Assembly: GCA_038255145.1 (NCBI GenBank)
Contig: JBBSLP010000067.1
Coordinates: forward strand, 1 to 33,506
DNA length: 33,506 nucleotides
Direction: 5' to 3'
Source of the DNA: WHTX01 sp038255145
GTDB taxonomy: Bacteria > Actinomycetota > Acidimicrobiia > Acidimicrobiales > CAIXPF01
The position numbers were made by a program, and so were the translations under genes. The notes under the pieces are model-generated. The model was given only the letters and a program-made list of their open reading frames with translations. It had not been told where the DNA came from and ran no database searches. Shown piece by piece: positions 7,587-15,666 of this stretch (positions within the stretch are counted from its first letter, which is position 1; each line of letters opens with the position of its first letter).

Positions 7587-9047
7587 CTAGACGACGGTGA
7601 CGACGCGCAGGGTGTCGGTGGCCCGGGAGCGCAGGTCGGCGCCGGCCAGGACGACGACGACGTCGCCCAGGCGGATGTGGCCCTGGGAGCGGGCCACCTG
7701 GATGGCCTCGTGCACCATCTCGTCGTTCACCGCGAAGCCCGACAGGGGCAGGGGGGTCGCCCCCCAGCTGATGGTGAGCTGGTGCTGGGTGTGCTCGTCG
7801 GGGGTGAAGCCCAGGATCTTGGCCGTGGGCCGGAACCGGGCGATGGCCCGCACGGTGAAGCCCGACCGGGTGATGCACACGATGGCCGAGGCGTTGAGGT
7901 CCGTGGCCGCCCGCCACGCCGCCGCGGTCATGGTGTCGGTCACGGCCCGGTCGGCCGCGGCCACGTCCTCGTGGCCGGTGACCCGCAGCTTGGTGAGGTT
8001 CCGGGCCCAGTTCTCGTAGTCGAAGCTGTTGTCGGCCCGGGCCGCGATGCGGGCCATGGTCCGCACCACGTTCACCGGGTCCACGCCCACCGCGGTCTCA
8101 CCCGAGAGCATCACCGCCGAGGAGCCGTCGAACACGGCGTTGGCCACGTCGGACGCCTCGGCCCGGGTGGGGGTGGGCGAGTGGACCATGGACTCGAGCA
8201 TCTGGGTGGCGGTGATGACGGGCCGCCCGTGGGCGATGCACTCACGGATGATGTGCTTCTGCAGGTGGGGCAGCTCTTCGATGGAGCACTCGTTGCCCAG
8301 GTCGCCACGGGCCACCATCACCGCGCCCGACGCGTCGATGATGCCCGTCAGGTTCTCCACCGCGGCCCGGGTCTCGATCTTGGCCACGATGAGGGGGCCC
8401 CGGGGGTGGGGCTCGGTGCCGACCCGGCGGATGTCGTGGGCCGAGCGCACGAAGGAGATGGCCACCATGTCCACGCCGGCTTCGACGAAGGCGTCGAGGA
8501 TGCGCAGGTCCTCGGGGGTGGGGGTGCTCATGCGCAGGCGGTCCGAGGGGATGTGCACCCCGGGACGGCCCGACAGGTGCCCGCCGTGCAGGACGACGGC
8601 CCGCAGGCCGGTGCCGTCCTTGTCCACGATCTCCACGTCGATGGCGCCGTCGCCGAACGTGAGCTTGTCGCCGACCTCGATGTCGCGCAGCAGGTCGTCG
8701 TAGCTGACCTCGACGACCTGCTCGTTGGAGGACGTGTTGCCGGGCACGAGGCGGAGGGCCTGGGCGTCGGACAGGTCGACCCCGTCACGGCCGAAGCTGC
8801 CGGCCCGCACCTTGGGGCCGGGCAGGTCCACCAGGGTGCCCACGGGGCGGCCGGCTTCGGCGGAGAGCTTGCGCACCCGCTCGTAGAGGGTGAGGGCGTC
8901 CTCGAGGGACCCGTGGGACAGGTTGAGGCGCACGGCGTCCATGCCTGCGGCGATGAGATCGCGCAGCACCGCCTCGGACTCGGATGCCGGGCCGATGGTG
9001 GCGATGATCTTCGTCCTGCGCTGCACGTCCGTGAACGCTACCGGCAT
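7587..9047 (-). CDS. pyk: Pyruvate kinase
   Basis: Catalyses the last step of glycolysis, phosphoenolpyruvate plus ADP to pyruvate plus ATP. The 486-residue length and domain order are normal: KIIATIGPASES at 13-24, RLNLSHG at 40-46, the K-I-E triad in VAKIETRAAVENL (Lys223, Glu225), MVARGDLG with Asp249, and TATQMLESM at 279-287, followed by a C-terminal allosteric-type domain. Two places differ from the textbook consensus: the LDTKGPEIR motif reads VDLPGPKVR at 73-81, and GDLG is followed by NECSIEELP. A lysine in place of the glutamate in that first motif is known to mark potassium-independent pyruvate kinases. ATG at 9047; DUF3151 follows 36 nt after the stop. Confidence 0.95.
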   Translation of the reverse strand: MPVAFTDVQRRTKIIATIGPASESEAVLRDLIAAGMDAVRLNLSHGSLEDALTLYERVRKLSAEAGRPVGTLVDLPGPKVRAGSFGRDGVDLSDAQALRLVPGNTSSNEQVVEVSYDDLLRDIEVGDKLTFGDGAIDVEIVDKDGTGLRAVVLHGGHLSGRPGVHIPSDRLRMSTPTPEDLRILDAFVEAGVDMVAISFVRSAHDIRRVGTEPHPRGPLIVAKIETRAAVENLTGIIDASGAVMVARGDLGNECSIEELPHLQKHIIRECIAHGRPVITATQMLESMVHSPTPTRAEASDVANAVFDGSSAVMLSGETAVGVDPVNVVRTMARIAARADNSFDYENWARNLTKLRVTGHEDVAAADRAVTDTMTAAAWRAATDLNASAIVCITRSGFTVRAIARFRPTAKILGFTPDEHTQHQLTISWGATPLPLSGFAVNDEMVHEAIQVARSQGHIRLGDVVVVLAGADLRSRATDTLRVVTVV

Positions 9048-9079
9048 GGCCCACCAGCAACCGTGCGGTAACGCGAACG

Positions 9080-9117
9080 GGGGCGATCCGACGGCCCGTC
9101 GGCCCTCGGATCGCCCC
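9080..9117 (-). terminator. Strong 12-bp inverted repeat downstream of the acyl-CoA dehydrogenase
   Basis: A perfect 12-bp inverted repeat, GGGGCGATCCGA (9080-9091) and TCGGATCGCCCC (9106-9117), with a 14-nt loop. It lies between the stop of the acyl-CoA dehydrogenase (9168) and the start of pyk (9047), both minus strand. Its position fits a terminator for the dehydrogenase. No clear U tract follows, so it would be of the tail-less type proposed for actinobacteria. Confidence 0.65.
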
Positions 9118-9167
9118 TGTCGGTCCTCACCGTGGGATGCGTGCTGTCCGCATCCGTGGGCCGGGCG

Positions 9168-10364
9168 TCAGTTGCGGGGCACCTCGGTCCACGCCTTGTC
9201 CTTGTCGACGCGCACGTCGCCGGGCAGGCCCAGGCTGCGCTCGCCGAGGATGTTCTTCATGATCTCCGACGTGCCCCCCTCGATGGAGTTGGCCCGGGCC
9301 CGCAGGAACTGCTTCTGCGGCGTCGTGTAGCCCATGGCCGTCTCGGGGCGCTTGCGCTCGTAGTCGTCGATGAGCATGCCGTCCGAGCCCAGGAGGCCCA
9401 CGGTGAACTCGGTGACCTTCTTGTTGAGCTCGGCGAAGTGGAGCTTGCCGATCGAGCCCTCGGGCCCGGGCGTGCCCATCTTGCGGGCCTGGCCGGCCCG
9501 CCAGTTGGTGAGGCGCATGACTTCGGCCTCGACGTAGAGCTTCATCAGGTCGTCGCGGCGGGCGGGGTCGTCGTGGCCGTACTTCTTCCACGCCTTGACG
9601 GCCTCCCCGATGGGGCCCGAGCCCCGGGGGGGGACGGTGCCGCCGATGGAGACCCGCTCGTTCATGAGGGTGGTGATGGCCACCCGCCAGCCTTCGCCGA
9701 CCTCGCCCAGACGCTCGCTGTCGGGGATGCGGGCGTCGGTGAAGTAGACCTCGTTGAACTCGGCCTCGCCGGTGATCTGGTACAGCGGCCGGACCTCGAC
9801 GCCCGGGGCCTTCATGTCGACCACGAAGTGGGTCAGGCCCTTGTGCTTGGGCTGGTCGGGGTCGGTGCGCACCACCAGGGTGCCGAAGCTCGACAGGTGG
9901 GCCAGGGTGGTCCACACCTTCTGGCCGTTGACGATCCACTCGTCCCCGTCACGCACGGCCTTGGACGACAGGCCGGCCACGTCGGAGCCCGCGCCGGGCT
10001 CGGAGAAGAGCTGGCACCAGATCTCCTCACCGGTGAAGAGCGGGCGCAGGTAGCGGGACCTCTGCTCCTCGCTGCCGTGCACCACGATGGTGGGGGCGGA
10101 CATGCCGTGGCCGATGGGGTTGCGGTTGGCGGCGTTGGGACCACCGGCCGAGAAGAGCCGCTCGTTGATCGTCTTCTGCAGGCGGGGGCTGGCGTCCAGG
10201 CCGCCGTGGCCGACCGGGTAGTGGACCCAGGCCAGGCCCAGGTCGAACTGGCGGCCCAGGAACTCCTTGGCCGGCACCTTCCTGGGGTCGAGCTCGGCGA
10301 GGAGCTGGTCACACAGCTCGATCACCTGGCTCTCCCCGACGACGGTTGGGTCGGTGATGGTCAT
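9168..10364 (-). CDS. Acyl-CoA dehydrogenase (FadE-like)
   Basis: A 398-residue flavoprotein that introduces the alpha-beta double bond into acyl-CoA thioesters. The mid-domain flavin/substrate signature is clear: IWCQLFSEPGAGSDVAGL near residues 115-132, DEWIVNGQKVWTTLAH after it, and the C-terminal helical domain ending SIEGGTSEIMKNILGERSLG. The N-terminal helical domain is short and includes GRQFDLGLAWVHYPVGHGG. This layout resembles actinobacterial FadE enzymes used in sterol side-chain or branched/long acyl-CoA oxidation, but the substrate cannot be read from sequence. No partner ACAD subunit or electron-transfer flavoprotein is in the window. On the minus strand, a TTGACA hexamer lies about 30 nt upstream of the ATG, without a convincing -10. 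Confidence 0.92.
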   Translation of the reverse strand: MTITDPTVVGESQVIELCDQLLAELDPRKVPAKEFLGRQFDLGLAWVHYPVGHGGLDASPRLQKTINERLFSAGGPNAANRNPIGHGMSAPTIVVHGSEEQRSRYLRPLFTGEEIWCQLFSEPGAGSDVAGLSSKAVRDGDEWIVNGQKVWTTLAHLSSFGTLVVRTDPDQPKHKGLTHFVVDMKAPGVEVRPLYQITGEAEFNEVYFTDARIPDSERLGEVGEGWRVAITTLMNERVSIGGTVPPRGSGPIGEAVKAWKKYGHDDPARRDDLMKLYVEAEVMRLTNWRAGQARKMGTPGPEGSIGKLHFAELNKKVTEFTVGLLGSDGMLIDDYERKRPETAMGYTTPQKQFLRARANSIEGGTSEIMKNILGERSLGLPGDVRVDKDKAWTEVPRN

Positions 10365-10421
10365 GTCGCCCTCGTTGGCTCGACGGAACTGTCAAGCAAG
10401 GGTACTTACGATGTAGGGCCT

Positions 10422-10451
10422 CACTCCAGCCCACCGCACTCCAGCCCACCG
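10422..10451. repeat. 15-bp tandem duplication
   Basis: The 15-mer CACTCCAGCCCACCG occurs twice head to tail (10422-10436 and 10437-10451) in the 114-nt divergent gap between the acyl-CoA dehydrogenase and the DUF952 gene. It may be a chance slippage product or duplicate a regulator site; nothing else supports an operator. Confidence 0.8.
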
Positions 10452-10478
10452 CGGCGCCGGGGTGCTAGCAACGGCGCC

Positions 10479-10808
10479 GTGATCTTCCACCTGCTGGCCG
10501 GCTCGGACTGGCTCGAGGCCCGGGGTCTGGGCGAGGTCCGTCCCCCCTCCCTGGCCACCGAGGGCTTCGTGCACCTGTCGACCGCGGCCCAGGTGCCCGG
10601 CGTCGTGGCCCGCTTCTACGCCGGGGCCACCGACCTCGTGGTGCTGGCCGTGGACCCCGACCGCCTGGCCGACGACCTGCGCTGGGAGGCGCCGGCCCAC
10701 GCCCACCCCGACGCGGAGGAGCGCTTCCCCCACCTCTACGGCCCTGTGCCCGTCAGTGCCGTGGTGGCTGCGGAGCCGTTGGCCACCTGGGTGCCGCCCG
10801 AGGGCTGA
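10479..10808 (+). CDS. DUF952 family protein
   Basis: A 109-residue protein of the DUF952 family, function unknown. It starts at GTG 10479 (VIFHLLAGSDWLEA), and carries the family's conserved core LATEGFVHLSTAAQVPGV, a hydrophobic LVVLAVDPDRLADDLRWE and the C-terminal FPHLYGPVPVSAV. The His in FVHLS and the His in PHLYG are invariant in the family as I know it. The upstream frame is open much further, but the protein before VIFHLL is low-complexity antisense of the dehydrogenase, so the GTG is preferred. It converges with the SirB1-like gene 20 nt downstream. Confidence 0.88.
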   Translation: MIFHLLAGSDWLEARGLGEVRPPSLATEGFVHLSTAAQVPGVVARFYAGATDLVVLAVDPDRLADDLRWEAPAHAHPDAEERFPHLYGPVPVSAVVAAEPLATWVPPEG

Positions 10809-10828
10809 GGCGCCGCTCTCCGGCCCTC
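10800..10828. terminator. Possible shared terminator between convergent genes
   Basis: GAGGGC (10800-10805) and GCCCTC (10823-10828) form 6-bp arms around a 17-nt loop exactly in the gap between the DUF952 stop and the SirB1-like stop. The symmetry would serve both strands, but the stem is short and there is no U tract. Confidence 0.35.
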
Positions 10829-11614
10829 TCAGTTCAGGCGGGCGCGGATCTGGTCGGCCTGCTGGCGGATGGCGGCACCGGGGCGGGCGCCGGCGTCGTC
10901 GGCCAGGGCGGCCAGCTCGTCGGCCGCCTCGCCGAAGCGACCCACGTCGGCCAGGGCCAGGGCCAGGGCCCGCCGCTCGGCCAGGGCGGCGCCGGGCAGC
11001 GCCACCCTCAGGCGCTGCACCCACACCAGGTCCTGGCGGGCGCCGCGCTCACGGTAGATGCCCCGCAGGTTGGCCAGCATGCGGGCGAGGATGGCCCGTG
11101 GACCCACGGGTTCGAGGGTGTCGACGGCGAAGGGGGCGCCGGGTCCCTGGGTGGAGCGGAACAGCTCGGCGCACGCGTCGAGGTCGAGCCGGCGCCCACC
11201 GCCGAAGGCGTCCACGAAGGTGGGGGGATCGTCTGTGGTGCGCAGCAGGAAGTGCCCGGGCATGCCCGCCCCCCGCAGCTCGACCCCCACTCGCCGGGCC
11301 ACCTCCATGGCCAGCACGGACAGGCTGATGGGGATGCCGACGCGACGCTCGAGGACCTGGTCGAGGAAGGAGTTGTCGGGGTCGTAGTAGTCGTCCCGGT
11401 TGCCGGAGAACCCCAGCCGCCGGAACAGCAGGTCGATCACGCCGTCCACGCCCGGCGCGGTGACCTCGGCGGCCAGCGCGTCGAGGGCGGCCAGGCCGGC
11501 GTCGACATCGAGCCCGGGACGGGCGTGGGCGGCCAGCAGCAGGGCCGCCTCGTCGAGGGCGAGCTCGCGCTCGGGGCCCGTCACCAGGCGCCGGAACCGT
11601 TCGGTCGCCTCCAT
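10829..11614 (-). CDS. SirB1-family transglutaminase-like protein
   Basis: A 261-residue protein of the SirB1 / transglutaminase-like type 2 family, usually linked to tetratricopeptide-like helices. The core is RVGIPISLSVLAMEVARRVG at 91-110, GAGMPGHFLLR at 115-125 (His121) and FVDAFGGGRRLD at 133-144 (Asp135), the order typical of this family. The N-terminal third is helical, and the C-terminal part (LRVALPGAALAERRALALALAD onwards) reads as TPR-like repeats. The family has no established reaction. The ATG at 11614 was chosen because it gives the normal N-terminus; it is divergent from the reductase gene at 11697. Alternative upstream starts would add non-homologous sequence. Confidence 0.85.
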   Translation of the reverse strand: MEATERFRRLVTGPERELALDEAALLLAAHARPGLDVDAGLAALDALAAEVTAPGVDGVIDLLFRRLGFSGNRDDYYDPDNSFLDQVLERRVGIPISLSVLAMEVARRVGVELRGAGMPGHFLLRTTDDPPTFVDAFGGGRRLDLDACAELFRSTQGPGAPFAVDTLEPVGPRAILARMLANLRGIYRERGARQDLVWVQRLRVALPGAALAERRALALALADVGRFGEAADELAALADDAGARPGAAIRQQADQIRARLN

Positions 11615-11696
11615 GGCCGCACACCATACCGGGCCTCCCGAACCGGTTTCCGGCCGAACCGCGCCCCCCGACGCCGGGGCGCGAGACTCCCCGGCC

Positions 11697-12566
11697 ATGA
11701 GCGACGTCGCGTTCCTGGGGTTGGGGGTCATGGGTGCGCCGATGGCCGGGCACCTGGCTGCGGCCGGCCACCAGGTCACCGTGTACAACCGCACGGCGGC
11801 CAAGGCCCGGGCCTGGGTCGCCACCCACGGGGGCCGCTCGGCGCCCAGACCGGCCGAGGCCGCCCGGGGGGCCGAGCTGGTGTTCACCTGCGTGGGCCGC
11901 GACGCCGACGTGCGCGAGGTGGTCCTCGGCGAGGCCGGGGCCCTGGCGGCCATGGCACCAGGCGCCACCCTCGTCGACCACACCACGGCCTCGGCCGACC
12001 TGGCCCGCGAGCTCGAGGCTGCGGCCACGGCGGTGGGCGTGGGCTTCCTCGACGCTCCGGTGTCGGGCGGCCAGGCCGGCGCCGAGGGGGGTCGGTTGAC
12101 GGTCATGGTCGGCGGCCAGCAGGCCACCTTCGACCGGGTCGCCCCCGTGCTCGGTGCCTACGGCCGGGTCGTGACCCTGATGGGGCCGGCGGGCAGTGGC
12201 CAGCTGACCAAGATGGTCAACCAGATCTGCATCGCCGGCATCCTGGCCGGGCTGGCCGAAGGGCTCGACCTGGGACGGCGGTCCGGGCTCGACCTCGACA
12301 CCGTGGCCCAGGTCCTGGCCGGCGGCGCCGCCCAGTCCTGGCAACTGGAGAACCGGGCGGCGACCATGGCCCGGGGCGAGTTCGAGTTCGGCTTCGCCGT
12401 CGAGTGGATGCGCAAGGACCTGGGCATCTGCCTCGACGAAGCCCGTCGCGCCGGGGCTCGCCTGCCCATCACCGCCCTGGTCGACCAGTTCTACGCCCAG
12501 GTCGAGGCCCGGGGCGGTCAGCGGTGGGACACCTCGAGCCTGGTGCAGCTGCTCCAGGAGCCCTGA
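11697..12566 (+). CDS. NAD(P)-dependent beta-hydroxyacid dehydrogenase (3-hydroxyisobutyrate dehydrogenase family)
   Basis: A 289-residue oxidoreductase of the 3-hydroxyisobutyrate / tartronate semialdehyde reductase family. The Rossmann fingerprint GLGVMGAPMAGHL is at residues 8-20, with NRT at 31-33 suggesting NADP preference. The substrate motif DAPVSGG is at 119-125 and the catalytic lysine is in GSGQLTKMVNQ (Lys172). A helical C-terminal domain with WMRKDLGICLDEA completes the family pattern. Tartronate-semialdehyde reductase would fit the nearby glycolate cluster, but the genes are 8 kb apart and on opposite strands, so that link is only a suggestion. The ATG at 11697 is divergent from the SirB1-like gene. 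Confidence 0.9.
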   Translation: MSDVAFLGLGVMGAPMAGHLAAAGHQVTVYNRTAAKARAWVATHGGRSAPRPAEAARGAELVFTCVGRDADVREVVLGEAGALAAMAPGATLVDHTTASADLARELEAAATAVGVGFLDAPVSGGQAGAEGGRLTVMVGGQQATFDRVAPVLGAYGRVVTLMGPAGSGQLTKMVNQICIAGILAGLAEGLDLGRRSGLDLDTVAQVLAGGAAQSWQLENRAATMARGEFEFGFAVEWMRKDLGICLDEARRAGARLPITALVDQFYAQVEARGGQRWDTSSLVQLLQEP

Positions 12567-12567
12567 C

Positions 12568-12590
12568 CGCCCCCGCCCGTCCCGGGGGCG
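12568..12590 (+). terminator. GC-rich hairpin after the dehydrogenase gene
   Basis: Arms CGCCCCCG (12568-12575) and CGGGGGCG (12583-12590) form a perfect 8-bp stem with a 7-nt loop, starting 2 nt after the dehydrogenase stop. There is no U tract. It fits a tail-less terminator separating this gene from the DUF3048 gene 61 nt downstream. Confidence 0.55.
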
Positions 12591-12627
12591 ACGCGGTAGA
12601 TCGCCGATCACCCGCCAGGATGGAGCC

Positions 12628-14184
12628 ATGAGCACCCGGCGGAGGAGACCCCTGGCGGTGGTCGTGCTCGCGGGCCTGGCCGCGGTGGCGGCGGTGGGGC
12701 CCCTGGCGACGCCCAGCGATGCCCAGACCCCGACCCCGACCCCCAGCCCGACCACCAGCCCGACCACCAGCGCCGCGGCCGACGCCGAGGGGCTGCCCAC
12801 GGCCGAGCAGCGCCGGGCCGACGTGTCGGCGCGACTGGCCCAGATCCAGGTGTCGCTGGCCGAGACGGAGGGCCGGGCCCTACGGGGCCAGGACGAGCTG
12901 ACGGCCATCGACGAGGAGCGCCTGCCGGCCAACGCCGCCGCCCAGGCCAAGGCCATCGCCGACCGGGTCGCCCCCGAACGGGCCCGACGCGAGCTGGTCC
13001 TCGACACCTTCATCAACGGCGACCCCCGCAGCACCCACCTGCTCGACACCCTGCGCGACGGGGTGCTGAGCCTCGACGCCTTCGTGCAGGACGTGCTCGG
13101 TCGGGCGGCCGAGGACTGGGCCCGGGGGCGCCTGGCCGAGCTCGACGAGCTGTCGGCCCGGCTCGGGGACGAGGCCGTGGCCCTGCGGGCCGAGCGCGAC
13201 GACACCGCGGCCGCGGCGGGCAGCGCCGTGGCCGCAGCCGACGCCCTGCGCATCGAACAGGCCACGTTGACCGAGGAACTGGCCAGCGTGGATCGCCAGA
13301 TCGAGCGCCTCAAGGCCAACACCACCGGCGCCCCCCTGACCGGACTGGCCAACCTGGTGTCGCGGCCCGCCCTGGCCGTCAAGATCGACAACCTGTCCCC
13401 CGCCCGACCCCAGTCGGGGCTCAACCAGGCCGACCTCGTGTACGAGGAACTGGTCGAGGGGGGCATCACCCGCTACATCGCCGTCTTCCAGTCCACCGAC
13501 GCCGCTGCCGTCGGCCCCATCCGCTCGGGGCGGACGAGCGACCTGCTCATCCTGGCCAACCTGAACCGGGCCCTGTACGGCGCGTCGGGCGGCAACAGCT
13601 ACGTGCTCGACGCCCTGCGGGGGGCCAACCTGGTCAGCATCCTCGAGGACGCTCCCGGCGTCTTCTACCGCCTCGGGACCAGGGGCGCTCCCCACAACCT
13701 GTACTCGTCGACGAAGGCCCTGTACGACGCCAACCCCGGCGGAACCAGCGAACCGCCCCGGCTGTTCAGCTATCTCGCTCCCGGTGAGGTCGTGGCCAAC
13801 GGCCGCCCCACCACGGGGGTCGAGGTCGAGGTGGGCAACGACTCGGTCACCTACACGTGGAACGGCAAGGGCTGGCAGCGAAGCGTCGGGGGTCGTCCCG
13901 AGGTGGATGCCGACGGGGTGGCCATCGCCCCCGAGAACGTCATCCTGCAGTTCACCGACTACGGCTCGAGCGCCGCGGACAGCAACAGCCCCGAGGCCCA
14001 GCCCACAGGTCAGGGCGAGGCCTGGGTCCTCACCGCGGGCCAGGTCGTGCAGGGCACGTGGAGCCGCCCCTTCCCCGAGGAGGTCACCCACTACGCCGGT
14101 CCCGATGGCCAGGAGATCCGCCTGACCCCGGGGCGCACGTGGATCCCCCTCCCCCGGCCGGGCAGCGCTTCGCTCCTGGGTTGA
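12628..14184 (+). CDS. Secreted DUF3048-domain (YerB-like) protein
   Basis: A 518-residue exported protein. Residues 1-32 are a signal peptide (basic RRRRP, hydrophobic core, then TPSDAQ). A Pro/Thr/Ser linker (TPTPTPSPTTSPTTS) follows, then an Ala/Glu/Arg-rich coiled-coil region at about 58-235. The two halves of the DUF3048 region come next: ALAVKIDNLSPARPQSGLNQ near 248 with ADLVYEELVEGGITRYIAVF and VGPIRSGRT, and a C-terminal DUF3048_C domain from about 400 with VTYTWNGKGWQRS and ILQFTDY. The family is known from the Bacillus lipoprotein YerB, with no firm reaction. A GGAG ribosome binding site lies 5 nt before the ATG. The coiled coil ahead of the domain is unusual compared with short YerB-like proteins and suggests a scaffold at the cell surface. 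Confidence 0.88.
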   Translation: MSTRRRRPLAVVVLAGLAAVAAVGPLATPSDAQTPTPTPSPTTSPTTSAAADAEGLPTAEQRRADVSARLAQIQVSLAETEGRALRGQDELTAIDEERLPANAAAQAKAIADRVAPERARRELVLDTFINGDPRSTHLLDTLRDGVLSLDAFVQDVLGRAAEDWARGRLAELDELSARLGDEAVALRAERDDTAAAAGSAVAAADALRIEQATLTEELASVDRQIERLKANTTGAPLTGLANLVSRPALAVKIDNLSPARPQSGLNQADLVYEELVEGGITRYIAVFQSTDAAAVGPIRSGRTSDLLILANLNRALYGASGGNSYVLDALRGANLVSILEDAPGVFYRLGTRGAPHNLYSSTKALYDANPGGTSEPPRLFSYLAPGEVVANGRPTTGVEVEVGNDSVTYTWNGKGWQRSVGGRPEVDADGVAIAPENVILQFTDYGSSAADSNSPEAQPTGQGEAWVLTAGQVVQGTWSRPFPEEVTHYAGPDGQEIRLTPGRTWIPLPRPGSASLLG

Positions 14185-14242
14185 TCTCCAGGGTTGATCT
14201 CCAGGGTTGACCTCCAGGGTTGATCTCGGCGGTTGATATCGT
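14178..14242. repeat. Five-unit 13-bp tandem repeat at the DUF3048 gene end
   Basis: The consensus GGGTTGATCTCCA is repeated in head-to-tail units starting at 14178, 14191, 14204, 14217 and 14230. Units 1 and 2 are identical, unit 3 has one change (TTGACC), unit 4 ends CGG and unit 5 is degenerate. The first unit supplies the TGA stop codon of the DUF3048 gene (14182-14184). The array ends 41 nt before the next ATG. Each unit carries a TTGA core. It could be an operator array for the peroxidase operon or a slippage-prone minisatellite. Confidence 0.9.
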
Positions 14243-14283
14243 CACCGGCATACGCCCACAGCTGACAGGCGGAGGTCCGGGGA

Positions 14284-15666
14284 ATGCCGCTCCGGCGACG
14301 TGATGACGCACAGTCGGCGTTCACCATCTGGACCCCGGTCCTGCCCGACCACAACGATCAGTTGACGCGTCTGCTCGATGAGCTCGGTGACCACATCGGC
14401 ACCAGCGCCCGCCTGCCGTTCGTCCAGATGGACACCGTGCACTACGCCAGCTTCGCCATCATGGCCGACGGGGCGGGTACCCCTCACCTGTTGTTCGAAG
14501 GCAACGTCGACGGCCCCGCTCGCGCCTTCCTCGAACGCCTCGTCGACGTCGCCGGACCCACGATCGACGAGATCTACGAGCACTGCCGGGGCTATCCCCG
14601 GACGAGCGGGCGAACGCCCGCTGACGTCGTCGCCCACCTGTGCGCCCACGACATCGGCGCCGACGTGTTCTACGTGGCCTGGTCCGGCCGCACGGTGGCC
14701 GAGATGCGCCGCGAACAGGACCTGCGCCTCCACCTGCAGGCCCTGCTCGACGCCCCGGGGAACCAGCACCTGCGGCGACGCTCACCCCAGGCCATCCACC
14801 GCTGGCTGGTGAGGCAGGTGGAGCAGGACCCCGAGCTGACCTGGGCGTTCGTGCCCTCTCCTCGGCCCTTTCGGGTCCGCCACGGCCGCAAGTTGGTGCT
14901 GGCCGGCGCCGCGGTGCCCGGCCTGGGCGTGCTGGGCCTGGTCGCCGCCGCCGTCCTCCCCGGTCACCGGTGCAGGACATGGACGGCCCGGGCCGCGCTG
15001 GTGGCCCTCGGCGGCACCCTCGGTGCTCTGGTGTGGCGACTGCGCAGCCACGAACGGGCCGACGACAGGCGCGACACGGCGCGGGCCGTGGACTGGCGGG
15101 AGAGCTACGCCGCCTGGTCGGCCAACCTCGGCGACGTGCGGTCCCGTGAAGACGTCAAGGGCCAGAACCACATCGCCAGCGTGCAGGCCATCAAGGCGGG
15201 GACGTTCCGAAGCGGCCTGCTGCGGCTCGTGCTCGGCGCCGTCCACATCGTGGCCGGGTTCATCTTCAACCGGGGCGACCTGGGCGGGATCGCCTCCATC
15301 CACTTCGCCCGTTGGGTCATCACGCCTGATGGTCGGGGTCTGGTGTTCCTCAGCAACTTCGACGGCAGCTGGGAGAGCTACCTCGGCGACTTCATCGATC
15401 TCTCCGCCATCGGGCTGACCGGCGTCTGGAGCAACACCGACAACGTCGTCGGCTTTCCCCAGACCAGGTACCTGCTGTTCGGCGGGGCCAGGGACGAGGC
15501 CCGCTTCAAGGCCTTCGGCCGGGCGGGCATGGTGGCCACGAACGTCTGGTACAGCGCCTACCCCGACCTCAGCGTGGCCAACATCGCCAACAACATGGCC
15601 GTGCGCGTCGGTCTGGGCGCCGACCTCGACCCCGCCGCCGCCCAGGCCTGGCTGCGGCGGCTGTGA
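14284..15666 (+). CDS. Membrane-anchored duplicated-domain partner of a DyP-type peroxidase
   Basis: A 460-residue protein translationally coupled to the peroxidase that follows (4-nt GTGA overlap). Residues 1-100 form an alpha/beta domain with HYASFAIMADG at 53-63 and LLFEGNVDGPARAFLERLVD at 69-88. Two hydrophobic segments lie at about 204-225 and 236-252, and a third possible one at 311-328. The C-terminal part repeats the pattern of the first: HFARWVITPDG at 340-350, LVFLSNFDGSWESYLGDFID at 353-372, followed by GVWSNTDNVVGFPQTRYLLF. So the protein looks like two copies of one ferredoxin-like (DyP/Dabb-type) domain flanking a membrane hairpin. The C-terminal half recalls sequence I associate with large DyP-containing proteins; that memory is not a database result. 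No heme ligand was identified. Function unknown; a membrane partner or substrate adaptor for the peroxidase is inferred. Confidence 0.8.
   Translation: MPLRRRDDAQSAFTIWTPVLPDHNDQLTRLLDELGDHIGTSARLPFVQMDTVHYASFAIMADGAGTPHLLFEGNVDGPARAFLERLVDVAGPTIDEIYEHCRGYPRTSGRTPADVVAHLCAHDIGADVFYVAWSGRTVAEMRREQDLRLHLQALLDAPGNQHLRRRSPQAIHRWLVRQVEQDPELTWAFVPSPRPFRVRHGRKLVLAGAAVPGLGVLGLVAAAVLPGHRCRTWTARAALVALGGTLGALVWRLRSHERADDRRDTARAVDWRESYAAWSANLGDVRSREDVKGQNHIASVQAIKAGTFRSGLLRLVLGAVHIVAGFIFNRGDLGGIASIHFARWVITPDGRGLVFLSNFDGSWESYLGDFIDLSAIGLTGVWSNTDNVVGFPQTRYLLFGGARDEARFKAFGRAGMVATNVWYSAYPDLSVANIANNMAVRVGLGADLDPAAAQAWLRRL

Noticed and set aside
5138..7600. An 820-codon open frame on the plus strand
   Set aside because: It is antisense to mobA, the flavin reductase and other supported genes. 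It is Gly/Arg/His-rich with no recognisable domain; long antisense frames are expected at this GC content.
7035..9071. A 678-codon plus-strand open frame
   Set aside because: It is the shadow of pyruvate kinase and DUF3151, His/Gly-rich and without motifs.
11049..13469. An 806-codon minus-strand open frame
   Set aside because: It is antisense to the hydroxyacid dehydrogenase and DUF3048 genes, which have clear motifs; its own sequence is Ser/Arg/Ala-rich noise.
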